Part shown: positions 43,879 to 53,942 of the stretch, one piece after another | How positions within the stretch are numbered: the first letter of the stretch is position 1 | Layout of the letters: every line of letters starts with the position of its first letter | Source: Aquimarina amphilecti | GTDB lineage: Bacteria; Bacteroidota; Bacteroidia; Flavobacteriales; Flavobacteriaceae | Reading direction: 5' to 3' | NCBI RefSeq assembly: GCF_900109375.1 | Contig: NZ_FOAB01000009.1 | Coordinates: 121,025-185,024, forward strand | DNA: 64,000 nucleotides | Program-made: the position numbers and the translations under genes | The notes under the pieces: generated by a model | The model's database searches: none | What the model was told of the DNA's origin: nothing | Seen by the model: the letters and a program-made list of their open reading frames with translations, nothing else

Positions 43879-46323
43879 TTATGGTTTTCCTTCAAATTCT
43901 TCACCACCGCCATTAAAGTTATTTCTAGAACGTTGTCTTTTCTTTTTCTGGTTAAATCTATATGTAAATGACAATGTAAAGCTTCGTTCTCTCCATTGAA
44001 ATTCGCTATCTGTAATAAATGTTTCTGTGGTAGATACACTTTGACGTTTTCTACTATTAAATAGATCACTTACGTTAAAAGTTAAAGAAGCTTTTTCCTT
44101 AAAAAGGTCTTTGCTAAAGGCTAAATTTACACTTAATAATCCTTCACTTTTAGTTTGTGCATTTTCATTTGGGCCGGCATAAAAAGCCGTAGTCTGCCAA
44201 TCTATTTTTGCCGGTAAAGTAATTTTATTGTTTAATCTCGCAAACCAACTAAAATTATCTGCATCAAAATTTTCACCATTAAAATCTCCTTTAATACTAT
44301 TTTGGAAAGCATTAAAATTACCATTAATACGCCATTTTTTAGTAGGACTATAGGTAAGTGTAAATTCAAAACCGTAACGATCAGAACTGGATAAGTTTAT
44401 TGGTGTTCTTCTGATGATAGGGACTATAGTTCCATCACCTATAATTGCTGTATCACCAGTGTTCTCCGCTATAAATGTAAATATTTGTGTAGAACGATTA
44501 TAATATATAGAAGAGTTTAAGGTTAATTTACCCATTCTATTCAGATACCCGAGGTCAAATACATTAGAATAACTTGGATTTAGATCAGAATTTCCTTGAA
44601 ATATATTGGTAGCACTGGATCTAGATGGGAAAGGATTGATAAATCTAGAACGAGGTCTTCTTATTCTACGGTTGTAACCAAGTGTTAAACTTTGTTTTTC
44701 TGATAATTTATATCCTAAATTTATAGTAGGGAATATATCGGTATATATTTTTTTATTAAAGTCACCACTTGTTTGTTGATCGATAGTTATTCTTGTGCTT
44801 TCTAATCGAAGACCTAATAAATAAGAAAATTTACCAGCTTTACTTCCAAACTGAGAGTAAGCTGCATTTACTTGCTCTTTGAAAATTAAATTGTTAGATA
44901 GATTTGTATCAGTAGTCACAACACCACTATCGTCAAATTGAACCAAAAACTCAGTATCTAGTTCATTGAAGTTTCCTCTATACCCTAATTCAAATTGACT
45001 TTTCTTTCCTATAGGTAATACATAATCAGACTGTATAAGAATACGATCTTGTTTTTCTAAAGTATTTACTAATTCTATTGTAGAAACATTTTCTTGAGTA
45101 ATTCTAGAGCTCTCATCTTCTTCACTGTTTTCTATTTGAAAATCAAATGTTAGCTTGTGGCCACTATCATCAAAGTTTTTATTATAATTAATAGCATATT
45201 GTTTGGTAATATCATCTTCTACTTCAGGGTCAAAACGTAAATTACTACTTAAAATATTTCCATTAACGTCAGGCTCTGTTATTAAATTCGAAGTATTACT
45301 TTCATTATCACTAGAACGATATAAAAAAGATCCTGTAATCGAGGAACTATCATTTATATACCATTCTAAACCTACATTGGTGTTAAGCCCTTTTCGTATT
45401 CTATCGAAATCTCTTTTTTCATTTAGAAAAGTATCTGGTTCATCAATTTGAGTATCTGTATCAAAATTGAAGAATTGTGTTTCTGATAATGAATTTCCAG
45501 GAACTTCACGATAGTTATATCCAGAAGTAGTGAAAAAATTTAAATCACCTGTTCTATAATTTATGTTTCCAGAAACTCCGACCTGTAACGGATATCCAGT
45601 ATTGAATGTCAAGGCACCATTTAATCCTTGCAATTTACTACGTCTTAAGATAATATTTAAAATACCTGCTGTTCCTTCTGCATCATATCGTGCAGAGGGA
45701 GATGTAATAACTTCTACACGTTCAATAGACTCTGCCGGTAATTGACGTAAAGCATCGGTACTATTCAATCCAACCAAACCAGAAGGTTTTCCATTGATCA
45801 ATATTCTTACATTGTCGTTCCCTCTAAGAGCAACATTTCCTTCTACGTCTACGGAAACAGAAGGAACATTATCTAATACATCGCTTACAGTTCCGCCACT
45901 AACAGTAAGGTCTTTACCAACATTATATATTTTTTTATCTAATTTTATTTCTACTGTAGTTTTTTCTGCAATAATGACTACATCATCCAATGCTTCTGTA
46001 TCAAGCCCTAGACCAATAGTCCCAAGATTAGTGTTTTTAAATAGCTTTTGTTTTGATAAGTTTTCCGTTTTGAAAGAAATAAATTCTATAGAAATATTAT
46101 ATATACCGGCCGGTACTGGTATATTAAAATCTCCATTAGCTTGAGTAATACCTCCTGTTACAATTTTATTTTCTTTAATACTAGAAAAAGTAATTGTAGC
46201 ATATTCTAAAGGTTCATTAGTTTCTTTATCAATAACTTTTCCAGTTATTCTTACGTCGCTTTGTTGAGCAAAAGATGAAAATCCTATAAATACGACTAAT
46301 AACACTAAAATATTTTTCTTCAT
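43879..46323 (-). CDS. TonB-dependent-receptor-like outer-membrane beta-barrel protein
   Basis: The signal peptide (LVLLVVFIGFSSFAQ) is followed by a carboxypeptidase-regulatory-like domain (about 22-105; GKVIDKETNEPLEYATI). A plug region with VSDVLDNVPSVSVDVEGNV and LRGNDNVRILINGKPSG comes next, then a large barrel (about 230-800) of the outer-membrane beta-barrel family seen in Bacteroidota (RRIRRPRSRFINPF, FDLGYLNRMGKL). The ending is Gly/Glu-rich rather than a classic terminal Phe. It probably imports a substrate or acts as a surface receptor. No SusD partner is adjacent. Confidence 0.9.
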   Translation of the reverse strand: MKKNILVLLVVFIGFSSFAQQSDVRITGKVIDKETNEPLEYATITFSSIKENKIVTGGITQANGDFNIPVPAGIYNISIEFISFKTENLSKQKLFKNTNLGTIGLGLDTEALDDVVIIAEKTTVEIKLDKKIYNVGKDLTVSGGTVSDVLDNVPSVSVDVEGNVALRGNDNVRILINGKPSGLVGLNSTDALRQLPAESIERVEVITSPSARYDAEGTAGILNIILRRSKLQGLNGALTFNTGYPLQVGVSGNINYRTGDLNFFTTSGYNYREVPGNSLSETQFFNFDTDTQIDEPDTFLNEKRDFDRIRKGLNTNVGLEWYINDSSSITGSFLYRSSDNESNTSNLITEPDVNGNILSSNLRFDPEVEDDITKQYAINYNKNFDDSGHKLTFDFQIENSEEDESSRITQENVSTIELVNTLEKQDRILIQSDYVLPIGKKSQFELGYRGNFNELDTEFLVQFDDSGVVTTDTNLSNNLIFKEQVNAAYSQFGSKAGKFSYLLGLRLESTRITIDQQTSGDFNKKIYTDIFPTINLGYKLSEKQSLTLGYNRRIRRPRSRFINPFPSRSSATNIFQGNSDLNPSYSNVFDLGYLNRMGKLTLNSSIYYNRSTQIFTFIAENTGDTAIIGDGTIVPIIRRTPINLSSSDRYGFEFTLTYSPTKKWRINGNFNAFQNSIKGDFNGENFDADNFSWFARLNNKITLPAKIDWQTTAFYAGPNENAQTKSEGLLSVNLAFSKDLFKEKASLTFNVSDLFNSRKRQSVSTTETFITDSEFQWRERSFTLSFTYRFNQKKKRQRSRNNFNGGGEEFEGKP

Positions 46324-46545
46324 ACTCTTTTTTGTATTGGGTGCTCAAAAATATAATTAGGCTATAAGTATGACGGTTAAAGGGGTGTTAAATAATGTAT
46401 TGTATTTATAATCATAGCATTATGAGTTAGAATTATTAGGATATTTTAACAAATTTATGATTATTACTATTGTTTATTATGATTTGAAAGAATTTAGTTA
46501 CAAGAATGAGACAATAAATATAGTGTGAAATACGTTAGCGTTTTT

Positions 46546-46553
46546 TAGTTTTG
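46546..46553 (+). promoter_or_regulatory. Candidate -7 promoter box TAGTTTTG
   Basis: TAGTTTTG matches TAnnTTTG and lies about 60 bases before the start of the TraO-like gene. The -33 element is not clear. Confidence 0.4.
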
Positions 46554-46616
46554 TAACCGAATTTTGCGGAAAAAAGCTTAATTAAAATAGTAACACAAAT
46601 TAATAAAATGGGGTTT

Positions 46617-47174
46617 ATGAAAAAACTTTTAGCGAATAAGTCTTTGTTAGTAGTAGCATTTATTCTTTGTTCTTCAGTATCAATGTTTGCACAAAGTCAT
46701 AAAATGGCATTGTCATTAACCGGAGGTTATGTTGATGGAGGTTTTGGAGGTTTGGTAAATTTGGATTATAAGGTAAATGAATTCGATTATTTACAATTTG
46801 GAATTCAAACCAATTTTACAAATTTAGATTTTAAAGAAATAGAGATACCGGTAAATCTATATGCTTTTAATGCTGGTTTCTTTTTCGATGTTCTAAGGAA
46901 TAATAAAAGAACTTTTGCACTTTCTTTAGGAGCAGGAGGTACAGTAGGAAGTGAGGTTATTAATAATGGTGATGAAGACTTGGAAACAGGAGAACAATTA
47001 AATTTTGAGCCAAGTACTATTGTCTTTGGAGCATACGCAGGTTTAGATGCCGATATATTTTTAATTCCTACAATAGCAATAAATATAAAAATTCAGGAAA
47101 CATATCATTTTAATAGTGAAATAGGTGAGCTTACTCCTTATTTCGGAGCTGGAGTGAAATTAATATTAAAATAA
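46617..47174 (+). CDS. TraO-like outer-membrane beta-barrel protein
   Basis: The protein (185 residues from the ATG at 46617; an ATG at 46608 would add three) has a signal peptide ending SVSMFAQ. Its beta-strand pattern resembles the Bacteroides conjugal transfer protein TraO (PF10626): ALSLTGGYVDGGFGGLVNL, VNLYAFNAGFFFD and the final FGAGVKLILK strand. The gene after it, 52 bases on, has TraQ-like segments, matching the TraO-TraQ gene neighbourhood of conjugative transposons. No other tra genes are present, so a conjugation role is doubtful. Confidence 0.6.
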   Translation: MKKLLANKSLLVVAFILCSSVSMFAQSHKMALSLTGGYVDGGFGGLVNLDYKVNEFDYLQFGIQTNFTNLDFKEIEIPVNLYAFNAGFFFDVLRNNKRTFALSLGAGGTVGSEVINNGDEDLETGEQLNFEPSTIVFGAYAGLDADIFLIPTIAINIKIQETYHFNSEIGELTPYFGAGVKLILK

Positions 47175-47226
47175 CCTTATCCGAGAATCATTTTAATAGA
47201 GTTGTTTAAAATTATAATATAAATAG

Positions 47227-49857
47227 ATGAAAAAATCTTTTCAATATATAGTAGCTGGTCTAACCTTTATATTTTTAGTAATTGCCTGTACAAAAGAGAT
47301 TACTGAAGATTTAGTGGTTTTTTTCAAAGTAGAATTTAGTGAAACCACTATTGATGCATTTGTTGATAACAAAGAAGAATCAAGTTTTACCATTCTAGGG
47401 GCGGGCGATATAGCTGCTGGAGATTATCAAATAAAATATAATGTAACTGAAGGTGCTGGTTCGTATTTTTTAAATGATACTGAAGTTACCGAAAATGAGT
47501 TTGTAGATTTACCTGAAGGACCTCAATATACGATTGAATATGTTGCCACAGAAATTGGTGCAAATACGGTTACTATCACAATCAAAGATGAATTAAATAG
47601 AGAGGAAGAATTTATTTTAACGTATAATGTAAATGATACTGATTTTACATTTGATGTAGTTCCTTCTTCTATAGGAACGTATGTAAATGGAGAGATTGAT
47701 TTAGATTTAAGTATTACAGAAATTAGTGAAGCTACTTATGATGTGCAATATATTTTTAAAGCTCCGGTAGATATAAGTACTCAAGGAACAGGTACTGTAA
47801 ATATTGATGGGACATTACTAGACCCTGAAACTTTGGTTGAAATTCCAGTAGGTGATACCACTTGGCAATTTGAGGGTGTAACAATTGGAATGGTGGAAAT
47901 AGAATTTATTGCTACTAGTAGTTTAGGCGTTTCTAAAACCAAAACTCTCCAAATAGAGGTTGGGGATACTCCGGATTTTACGTTTACAGCAACATTAGAC
48001 AGTGATTCTATATTTACAACGAATTCCGGAGCGGTTATAAATTTTGATATAACAGAAACTGTTGGAGCGTCTACTTATGTAATGAATTATAGAACCTCTA
48101 ATACTGGTAATGTAGTCTATAATGGAGAAACTTATCAAGCAGGAGATAATATTCCGATCCAAGCTGGTACTAGTATCGGGACTTACGTTGGAACTGCAGA
48201 AGGTACTCATAATTTAGATTTTAGAGTAGACAATTCAAATACTGTTACAGTATCAAGAGAAGCATCTTTGGTATTAAATTTCAGGGATCCTGATGGCACT
48301 CCTCCAGTTATAGAACTAATAGGAGATAGTGAAATTACAATTAATGTCGGTGATTCTTTTACTGATCCAGGTGCTACTGCAAGTGATGATATTGATGGAG
48401 ATATCTCTACTAGCATCACAGTTTCTGGTACTGTCGATACTAATGTTCCTGGTGTTTATACCTTAGTATATAGTATAGAAGATTCTTCGGGAAATACATC
48501 ATCAATTGAACGTATAGTAAATGTAGTAGATAATATTCCTCCTGTAATTATAATTACGGGTGATAATCCTTTAATAGTGCAGTTAGGCAGTGCTTTTACT
48601 GATCCTGGTGCTACTGCAACAGATAATGTTGATGGAAATATAAGTTCGCAAATAGAAGTAACAGGTTCTGTTAATGTAAATGTTGTAGGGGATTATGTGT
48701 TAACTTATACTGTAAGCGATGCAGCTGGTAATGGAGCTTCAGAAACTAGAACAGTAAATGTTATTAGTGATAATCCACCAGTAATTACGATATTAGGAGA
48801 TAATCCTTTTCAATTAGATTTCGGAGAAGTTTTTGCTGATCCTGGAGCTACTGCTTCAGATGATATCGATGGTGATATTTCTAGTCAAATACAAGCTTCA
48901 GGAACTGTTGATGTGAATACATTAGGGGAATACATAATAACATATAGCGTAAGTGATTCTTCTGGTAATACAACAGAAGTAACCAGAACGGTCAATGTAG
49001 TAGATAATACTAGTCCTGTTATTACATTAGAAGGGACTAATCCTTTTCTAGTAAATGTAGGTAATGTGTTTAATGATCCGGGAGCAAATGCAAGTGATAA
49101 TGTGGATGGTAATTTGACATCAGAAATTAATACTTCTGGTACTGTAGATGTAAATACTCCAGGAGATTATATATTAACTTATACTGTTGAGGATTCCTCA
49201 GGAAATACAGCAACAATAACAAGAACAGTGAGAGTAATTGATAATGTTGCTCCAGTAATTACGTTAATTGGATCATCTAGTATTACAATTCCACAAGGAG
49301 GAAGTTTTACAGACCCTGGCGCTACTGCATCAGATAATATTGATGGAAACCTTACTTCTCAAATAGCTACAACCAGTAATGTGAATTTAAATATTCCAGG
49401 GACATATACAATTAGGTATAATGTACAAGATGCGGCAGGAAATAGCGCAACAGAAGTGGTGCGAACCATAATAGTAGAATCTAATATCAATTTTAATAGA
49501 GCTACAGGAGTACTTACAGCGCCGGCTAATGCTACTGTGGTAGTTTCAATGAATTCTGGAGGAACAGGAAGTGGTAACGCTGTAATAGATGCCCGTAGTC
49601 AAGCTAATACTAATTTAGGTATTGGAATTACTTGTTGGGGGCTTACTGGAGGAGTACAATGTTTGGATTCTGATGGAGATGGGGTTGATGAAACAAGTGG
49701 CTTCACATTTTCAATGCCAGCAGATGGTATAGCTAATTTTACAGGATCGCATACTCCCGATGGAACGAGTATTAATAGTGGTACAAGTTTTAGTATTCAA
49801 GTATCTGGAGAAACGTTTAATGGAAATATGGGACCTGGAGATGGGATACCACAGTAA
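47227..49857 (+). CDS. Large surface lipoprotein with TraQ-like segments and five DUF5011-type Ig repeats
   Basis: The lipobox is FLVIACTKE (Cys21). Residues 30-350 contain three related segments with the pattern YQIKYNVTEGAGSYFLND...VDLPEG, resembling the TraQ/DUF3872 fold. Then come five HYR/DUF5011-type repeats of about 77 residues, each with the core FTDPGATASDDIDGD or a close variant and a TVDVNTPGDYILTYTV-type strand. A unique C-terminal domain (about 755-876) has CWGLTGGVQCLDSDGDG, a possible calcium loop with a Cys pair, and no T9SS tail. It is likely a cell-surface adhesin or outer-membrane accessory protein, co-transcribed with the TraO-like barrel. Confidence 0.7.
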   Translation: MKKSFQYIVAGLTFIFLVIACTKEITEDLVVFFKVEFSETTIDAFVDNKEESSFTILGAGDIAAGDYQIKYNVTEGAGSYFLNDTEVTENEFVDLPEGPQYTIEYVATEIGANTVTITIKDELNREEEFILTYNVNDTDFTFDVVPSSIGTYVNGEIDLDLSITEISEATYDVQYIFKAPVDISTQGTGTVNIDGTLLDPETLVEIPVGDTTWQFEGVTIGMVEIEFIATSSLGVSKTKTLQIEVGDTPDFTFTATLDSDSIFTTNSGAVINFDITETVGASTYVMNYRTSNTGNVVYNGETYQAGDNIPIQAGTSIGTYVGTAEGTHNLDFRVDNSNTVTVSREASLVLNFRDPDGTPPVIELIGDSEITINVGDSFTDPGATASDDIDGDISTSITVSGTVDTNVPGVYTLVYSIEDSSGNTSSIERIVNVVDNIPPVIIITGDNPLIVQLGSAFTDPGATATDNVDGNISSQIEVTGSVNVNVVGDYVLTYTVSDAAGNGASETRTVNVISDNPPVITILGDNPFQLDFGEVFADPGATASDDIDGDISSQIQASGTVDVNTLGEYIITYSVSDSSGNTTEVTRTVNVVDNTSPVITLEGTNPFLVNVGNVFNDPGANASDNVDGNLTSEINTSGTVDVNTPGDYILTYTVEDSSGNTATITRTVRVIDNVAPVITLIGSSSITIPQGGSFTDPGATASDNIDGNLTSQIATTSNVNLNIPGTYTIRYNVQDAAGNSATEVVRTIIVESNINFNRATGVLTAPANATVVVSMNSGGTGSGNAVIDARSQANTNLGIGITCWGLTGGVQCLDSDGDGVDETSGFTFSMPADGIANFTGSHTPDGTSINSGTSFSIQVSGETFNGNMGPGDGIPQ
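48300..49480 (+). repeat. Five tandem Ig-repeat units inside the surface lipoprotein gene
   Basis: Units of about 235 bases start near 48300, 48535, 48775, 49015 and 49250. Each encodes DPGA(T/N)A-x-D-(D/N)-(I/V)-DG. They are diverged at the DNA level, so they are old duplications kept by protein selection rather than recent slippage. Confidence 0.85.
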
Positions 49858-49877
49858 AATATTTAAGACATAACAAT

Positions 49878-49911
49878 AAAAAAAGCTGAAACAATCGTTT
49901 CAGCTTTTTTT
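49878..49911. terminator. Bidirectional terminator
   Basis: AAAAAAAGCTGAAAC (49878-49892) pairs with GTTTCAGCTTTTTTT (49897-49911) around four bases. It separates the surface lipoprotein from the convergent ArsC-family gene. Confidence 0.95.
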
Positions 49912-49915
49912 ATTG

Positions 49916-50257
49916 TTATAAAATATCAATTACTTTTTCAGGGGGCCTTCCAATAATAGCTTTGTTATTTTTTATTACAATTGGTCTTTCTATTAGTTTA
50001 GGATACTCACACATGATTTTAATCAATGCTGAATCTGTAATATCTTTGTTTTTAAATTCTTGTTTCCAAATAGTTTCATTTTTTCTTACTAAATCAATTG
50101 GCTTTATTGCTAAAAGATTTATGATTTCTGTAAGTTTTTCTTCGCTTAATGGGGTTTCTAAATATTTGATGATTTCTAAATCTTCTTTTCTTTCTTCAAG
50201 TATAGTAAGGCATTGTCTAGACTTACTGCATCTTGGGTTATGATAAATTGTTGTCAT
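49916..50257 (-). CDS. arsC: ArsC-family reductase (glutaredoxin-type arsenate reductase)
   Basis: The 113-residue protein has the ArsC/Spx-fold start YHNPRCSKSRQCLTIL, with the catalytic Cys in RCSKSR and the basic loop LIERPIVIKNNKAIIGRPPE. In E. coli-type ArsC this Cys attacks arsenate and glutaredoxin regenerates the enzyme. There is no ArsR or Acr3 gene nearby, so it may be a YfgD-like housekeeping member. It ends at a bidirectional terminator and begins 15 bases after the prfB stop. Confidence 0.92.
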   Translation of the reverse strand: MTTIYHNPRCSKSRQCLTILEERKEDLEIIKYLETPLSEEKLTEIINLLAIKPIDLVRKNETIWKQEFKNKDITDSALIKIMCEYPKLIERPIVIKNNKAIIGRPPEKVIDIL

Positions 50258-50272
50258 GTTTTTCAGTAGTTA

Positions 50273-51371
50273 TTATTCTTCATTTTTTTGCCCCATCATC
50301 ATAAGGAATGCTTTTAAGAAAACATCAATATTTCCATCCATAACGGCATCAACATTACCTGTTTCTTCAGCTGTCCTAACATCTTTCACTAGCTTATAGG
50401 GGTGCATTACATAATTACGAATTTGAGATCCCCATTCTATTTTCATTTTAGAAGCTTCAATTTCATCACGTTGTGCTTGTTGCTTCTTTAGTTCAAGTTC
50501 GAAAAGCTGTGATTTAAGCATCTGTAATGCTTTTAGTCTATTTTCTTGTTGTGATCTAGTGTCCGAGCAGGAAATTTGAATTCCCGTGGGAAAGTGTGTA
50601 AGTTGCACTTTTGTTTCTACTTTGTTTACATTTTGTCCTCCAGCACCACTTGATCTAGATGTTATAATTTCATAATCTGAAGGATTGATGTCAATTTCAA
50701 TACTATCGTCCGCTAAAGGATATACGTATATAGAAGCAAATGAGGTATGCCTTTTTGCGTTACTATCAAAAGGAGAAATACGAACCAATCTATGCACACC
50801 ATTTTCACCTTTCAACCATCCAAAAGCATATTCACCATCAATTTCTAATGTTACCGTTTTGATTCCAGCAACATCTCCACCTTGATAATTGAGTTCTCTA
50901 ATCTTGTATCCTTGTTTTTCTGCCCACATTAGATACATTCTCATTAGCATATTTGCCCAATCACAGCTTTCAGTTCCACCTGCACCTGCTGTGATCTGAA
51001 GAACAGCACTCATGCTATCTCCTTCTTCACTTAACATGTTTTTAAACTCTAGACTCTCTATAAGTTCTAAAGCTAGCGTTTGGCGTTCATTCACTTCATC
51101 CTCAGTAGCATCTCCCTCTTTATAAAATTCATAAAGAATTTCAAGATCATCTACTAATGTAACGCTTTTTTCATATTCCGAAACCCATTTTTTTTCGGCA
51201 TTTAACGCTCGCATTAATTTTTCAGCTTCTTGTGCATTGTCCCAAAAATCAGGAGCATATGTTTTTTCTTCCTCGTTAGCTATTTCAATTAGTTTGGCAT
51301 CAATGTCAAAGATACCTCCTTAACGCAACCAGGCGCTCCCTAAGATCCTGTAAAGTCTCAGTATTAATCAT
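50273..51371 (-). CDS. prfB: Peptide chain release factor 2, expressed by programmed +1 frameshift
   Basis: The gene starts at the ATG at 51371 and reads 21 codons to an in-frame TGA at 51308-51306. After a +1 shift at CTT it continues from GAC (51307) to the stop at 50273, giving 365 residues, the usual RF2 length. The long part has the stop-recognition and catalytic motifs: SPFDSNAKRHTSF, RSSGAGGQNVNKVETKVQ (GGQ) and SRSQQENRLKALQML. RF2 releases peptides at TGA and TAA. The frameshift lets RF2 control its own level. A start at the internal ATG (51214) would cut off domain 1 and is rejected. Confidence 0.95.
51306..51320 (-). promoter_or_regulatory. prfB programmed +1 frameshift site
   Basis: On the minus strand the site reads AGGAGGTATCTTTGAC: an internal Shine-Dalgarno-like AGGAGG, the slippery CTT, and a TGA followed by C. 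This is nearly identical to the E. coli prfB site. Confidence 0.95.
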
Positions 51372-51478
51372 ATTTTAATTATTTTTGACAAAAATAGGAT
51401 TTAACGGTTCAGTAGGAAATAATTTTGCTATTATTTTATAGTTTTAGTGCCTTAGTAAATCTAATAAACCATTTTTCA

Positions 51479-53890
51479 ATGAAAATATATATCACCTGCT
51501 TGTTTTTTATCGTTTCTCACTTTCTTTCCGGACAGTTTTTAGAAAAACAAAAAGATTTAGAATCCTATAAAGGTTATTTTAATTTTTATTATACTCAAAG
51601 TAAGGATGAGATATATTTAGAGGTTAAAAAACTGGATTCCGATTTTTTATATGTTCATTCATTAGCAACTGGTATAGGCTCTAACGATATTGGCTTGGAT
51701 AGAGGGCAAATTGGTGATGGTGTTATAGTCAGGTTTAAGAAAGCTGGAAATAAATTGTTATTGGTACAACCAAATCAAAGATATAGAGCTATTACTGAGA
51801 ATAAATTAGAGAAAAAAAGTGTCGAACAAGCATTTGCTAAATCTGTTTTATTTGGTTTTCCAATAAAAGAAAAAATAGGAGATAGTTATATTATTAATTT
51901 AACTCCTTTTTTGTTGCAAGATACCCATGGAGTTATAAATCGATTAAAAAACCAAAACGAAGGTTCTTATAGTATAGATAAATCAAAGAGCGCTCTAAGT
52001 TTAGAAAGAACTAAGGCATTTCCAAAAAATGTAGAATTTGAGGCATTAATAACGTATAAAGGTTCTCCAAAGCGCGGCAACATTTGGTCGGTAGCACCCG
52101 ATTCAAAACTTCTTACGGTAACTCAACACCATTCTTTTGTACAGTTGCCTGACGATAATTATAAAAAACGAGAATTTGATCCTAGAAGTGGGGCTTTATC
52201 AATTACATATTTGGATTATGCAACTCCTATACAAGAGCCTATTGTTAAAAGGTATATTACAAGGCATAGGTTAGAAAAGAAGAACCCGCAACTAACTATA
52301 AGTGAAGCAAAAGAGCCTATTGTATATTACTTGGATCCTGGAACACCAGAACCTGTGAGATCTGCTTTATTAGATGGTGCTAAATGGTGGAATCAAGCGT
52401 ATGAAGCAATTGGGTTTAAAGATGCTTTTCAGGTAAAAATGCTCCCAGAACATGCGGATCCAATGGATTTAAGGTATAATGTGATTCAGTGGGTGCATAG
52501 GTCTACTAGAGGATGGAGTTATGGAGCAAGTGTTGTAGACCCTAGGACGGGAGAAATACTCAAAGGTCATGTGAGTTTAGGTAGTTTGAGAATTCGTCAA
52601 GATTTCCTAATTGCTCAGGCTTTATCAGATAAACCTTATGCGAATGGAAATAACAGTTACCAACCAATGTTAGAGATGGCTTTAGCCAGAATTAGACAGT
52701 TGTCTGCACATGAAGTAGGGCATACGATAGGATTTGCTCATAATTTTGCTGCGAGTACAAATGATAGAGCTTCTGTAATGGATTACCCACACCCTTTAAT
52801 AAGATTGAAAGATGAAAAGATAGATTTCTCGGATGCTTATGATACTAAAATAGGTTCCTGGGATAAGGTCACAGTTGCCTATAGTTATTCTGAATTTGAT
52901 ACAAGTTTAGATGAAAAAACAGCATTAAATAAAATTTTAAGTGATGCCTATACTAAGGGATTACGTTTTATATCCGATAGTGATGCTAGACCCCAAGGAG
53001 GAGCGCATGGTTTAGCACATTTATGGGACAATGGAGAGAATGCTTCTACAGAATTAAAAAATGTATTAGCGATAAGAACTAAGGCGATAGATAATTTTTC
53101 TAAAGATAACATTAAAGCGGGTCAACCATATTCAGTTTTAGAAGATGTATTCGTTCCTTTATATTTTTTTCATAGATATCAAACGGAAGCGACGGTAAAA
53201 TTAATAGGAGGTCTTAATTATAATTATGCCACAAAAGGAGATCAACAAATAATTGTTGAAACAATTTCTGCAAAAGAACAGAAAGAAGCTTTAGAGCAAA
53301 TATTGAAAACTTTATCACCAGAGGTATTAGCTATTCCAGAAGATAAACTCAAGTTATTTCCTCCCAGAGCTTTTGGTTATAATCGTAGTAGAGAATCTTT
53401 CAGAGGTAAAACAGGAGTTGGGTTTGATGCATTAAGCGCAGCTTCTACAGCAAGTGATATGAGTTTATCACTTTTACTTCATCCGGAAAGAGTTTCAAGA
53501 TTGGTGCAGCAAAGTAGTTTGAACTCGAAACAGATTGGGGGAGAAGAAATGTTGAATAGAGTAGTTAATACAGTTTTTCTAACTAAATCTAAAAATGATT
53601 ACCATAATGAAATTCAGCAAATTGTTAAAAGTAATGTACTAAAACATTTAATGAATCTTACGAATAATAATAATACATACCCTCAGGCGAAAGCTTTGGC
53701 TTTTGGGGCTTTAAAGAAAGTAAGATCTATACTTAATACTGAAAAACAAAAAGGAGTAAATCAAACATATAATGATTATTATATAAAGCAAATTGATGAT
53801 TTTATATCAAGACCTGAAGAATTTAAGGTGTTACCTTCCCCAAAAATTCCAGATGGTTCGCCGATTGGAAGTTTTCAATGTAGCTTTTGA
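51479..53890 (+). CDS. Secreted zinc metalloprotease of the DUF5117/DUF4953 family
   Basis: From the ATG at 51479 (803 residues) a signal peptide ends at FLSGQ. A DUF5117-like N-terminal part follows (about 80-270). The metzincin-like catalytic site HEVGHTIGFAHNF (HExxHxxGxxH) lies near residue 411, followed by ASVMDYPHP with a Met-turn. The C-terminal region (about 560-760) is helical (FFHRYQTEATVKLIGGLNY, RLVQQSS). It probably degrades proteins in the periplasm or outside the cell. An in-frame TTG at 51425 would add 18 residues before the signal peptide and is rejected. It is monocistronic or read with the threonine aldolase 52 bases on. Confidence 0.92.
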   Translation: MKIYITCLFFIVSHFLSGQFLEKQKDLESYKGYFNFYYTQSKDEIYLEVKKLDSDFLYVHSLATGIGSNDIGLDRGQIGDGVIVRFKKAGNKLLLVQPNQRYRAITENKLEKKSVEQAFAKSVLFGFPIKEKIGDSYIINLTPFLLQDTHGVINRLKNQNEGSYSIDKSKSALSLERTKAFPKNVEFEALITYKGSPKRGNIWSVAPDSKLLTVTQHHSFVQLPDDNYKKREFDPRSGALSITYLDYATPIQEPIVKRYITRHRLEKKNPQLTISEAKEPIVYYLDPGTPEPVRSALLDGAKWWNQAYEAIGFKDAFQVKMLPEHADPMDLRYNVIQWVHRSTRGWSYGASVVDPRTGEILKGHVSLGSLRIRQDFLIAQALSDKPYANGNNSYQPMLEMALARIRQLSAHEVGHTIGFAHNFAASTNDRASVMDYPHPLIRLKDEKIDFSDAYDTKIGSWDKVTVAYSYSEFDTSLDEKTALNKILSDAYTKGLRFISDSDARPQGGAHGLAHLWDNGENASTELKNVLAIRTKAIDNFSKDNIKAGQPYSVLEDVFVPLYFFHRYQTEATVKLIGGLNYNYATKGDQQIIVETISAKEQKEALEQILKTLSPEVLAIPEDKLKLFPPRAFGYNRSRESFRGKTGVGFDALSAASTASDMSLSLLLHPERVSRLVQQSSLNSKQIGGEEMLNRVVNTVFLTKSKNDYHNEIQQIVKSNVLKHLMNLTNNNNTYPQAKALAFGALKKVRSILNTEKQKGVNQTYNDYYIKQIDDFISRPEEFKVLPSPKIPDGSPIGSFQCSF

Positions 53891-53942
53891 AAAAGAACAT
53901 TTTTTTTTAAATATTAATAAATTATATAACAGAAAATAATAC

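Noticed and set aside
48300..49480. Regularly spaced repeats that could suggest a CRISPR or satellite array
   Set aside because: The 235-base units are in frame and encode diverged DUF5011-type Ig domains; there are no short identical repeats or unique spacers.
46617..49857. Integrated conjugative element
   Set aside because: Only TraO/TraQ-like proteins are present; there is no relaxase, VirB4-type ATPase, integrase or attachment repeat in the window.
50273..51214. prfB called from the internal ATG at 51214
   Set aside because: An upstream ATG, the classic frameshift site and homologous N-terminal residues show that the gene starts at 51371.
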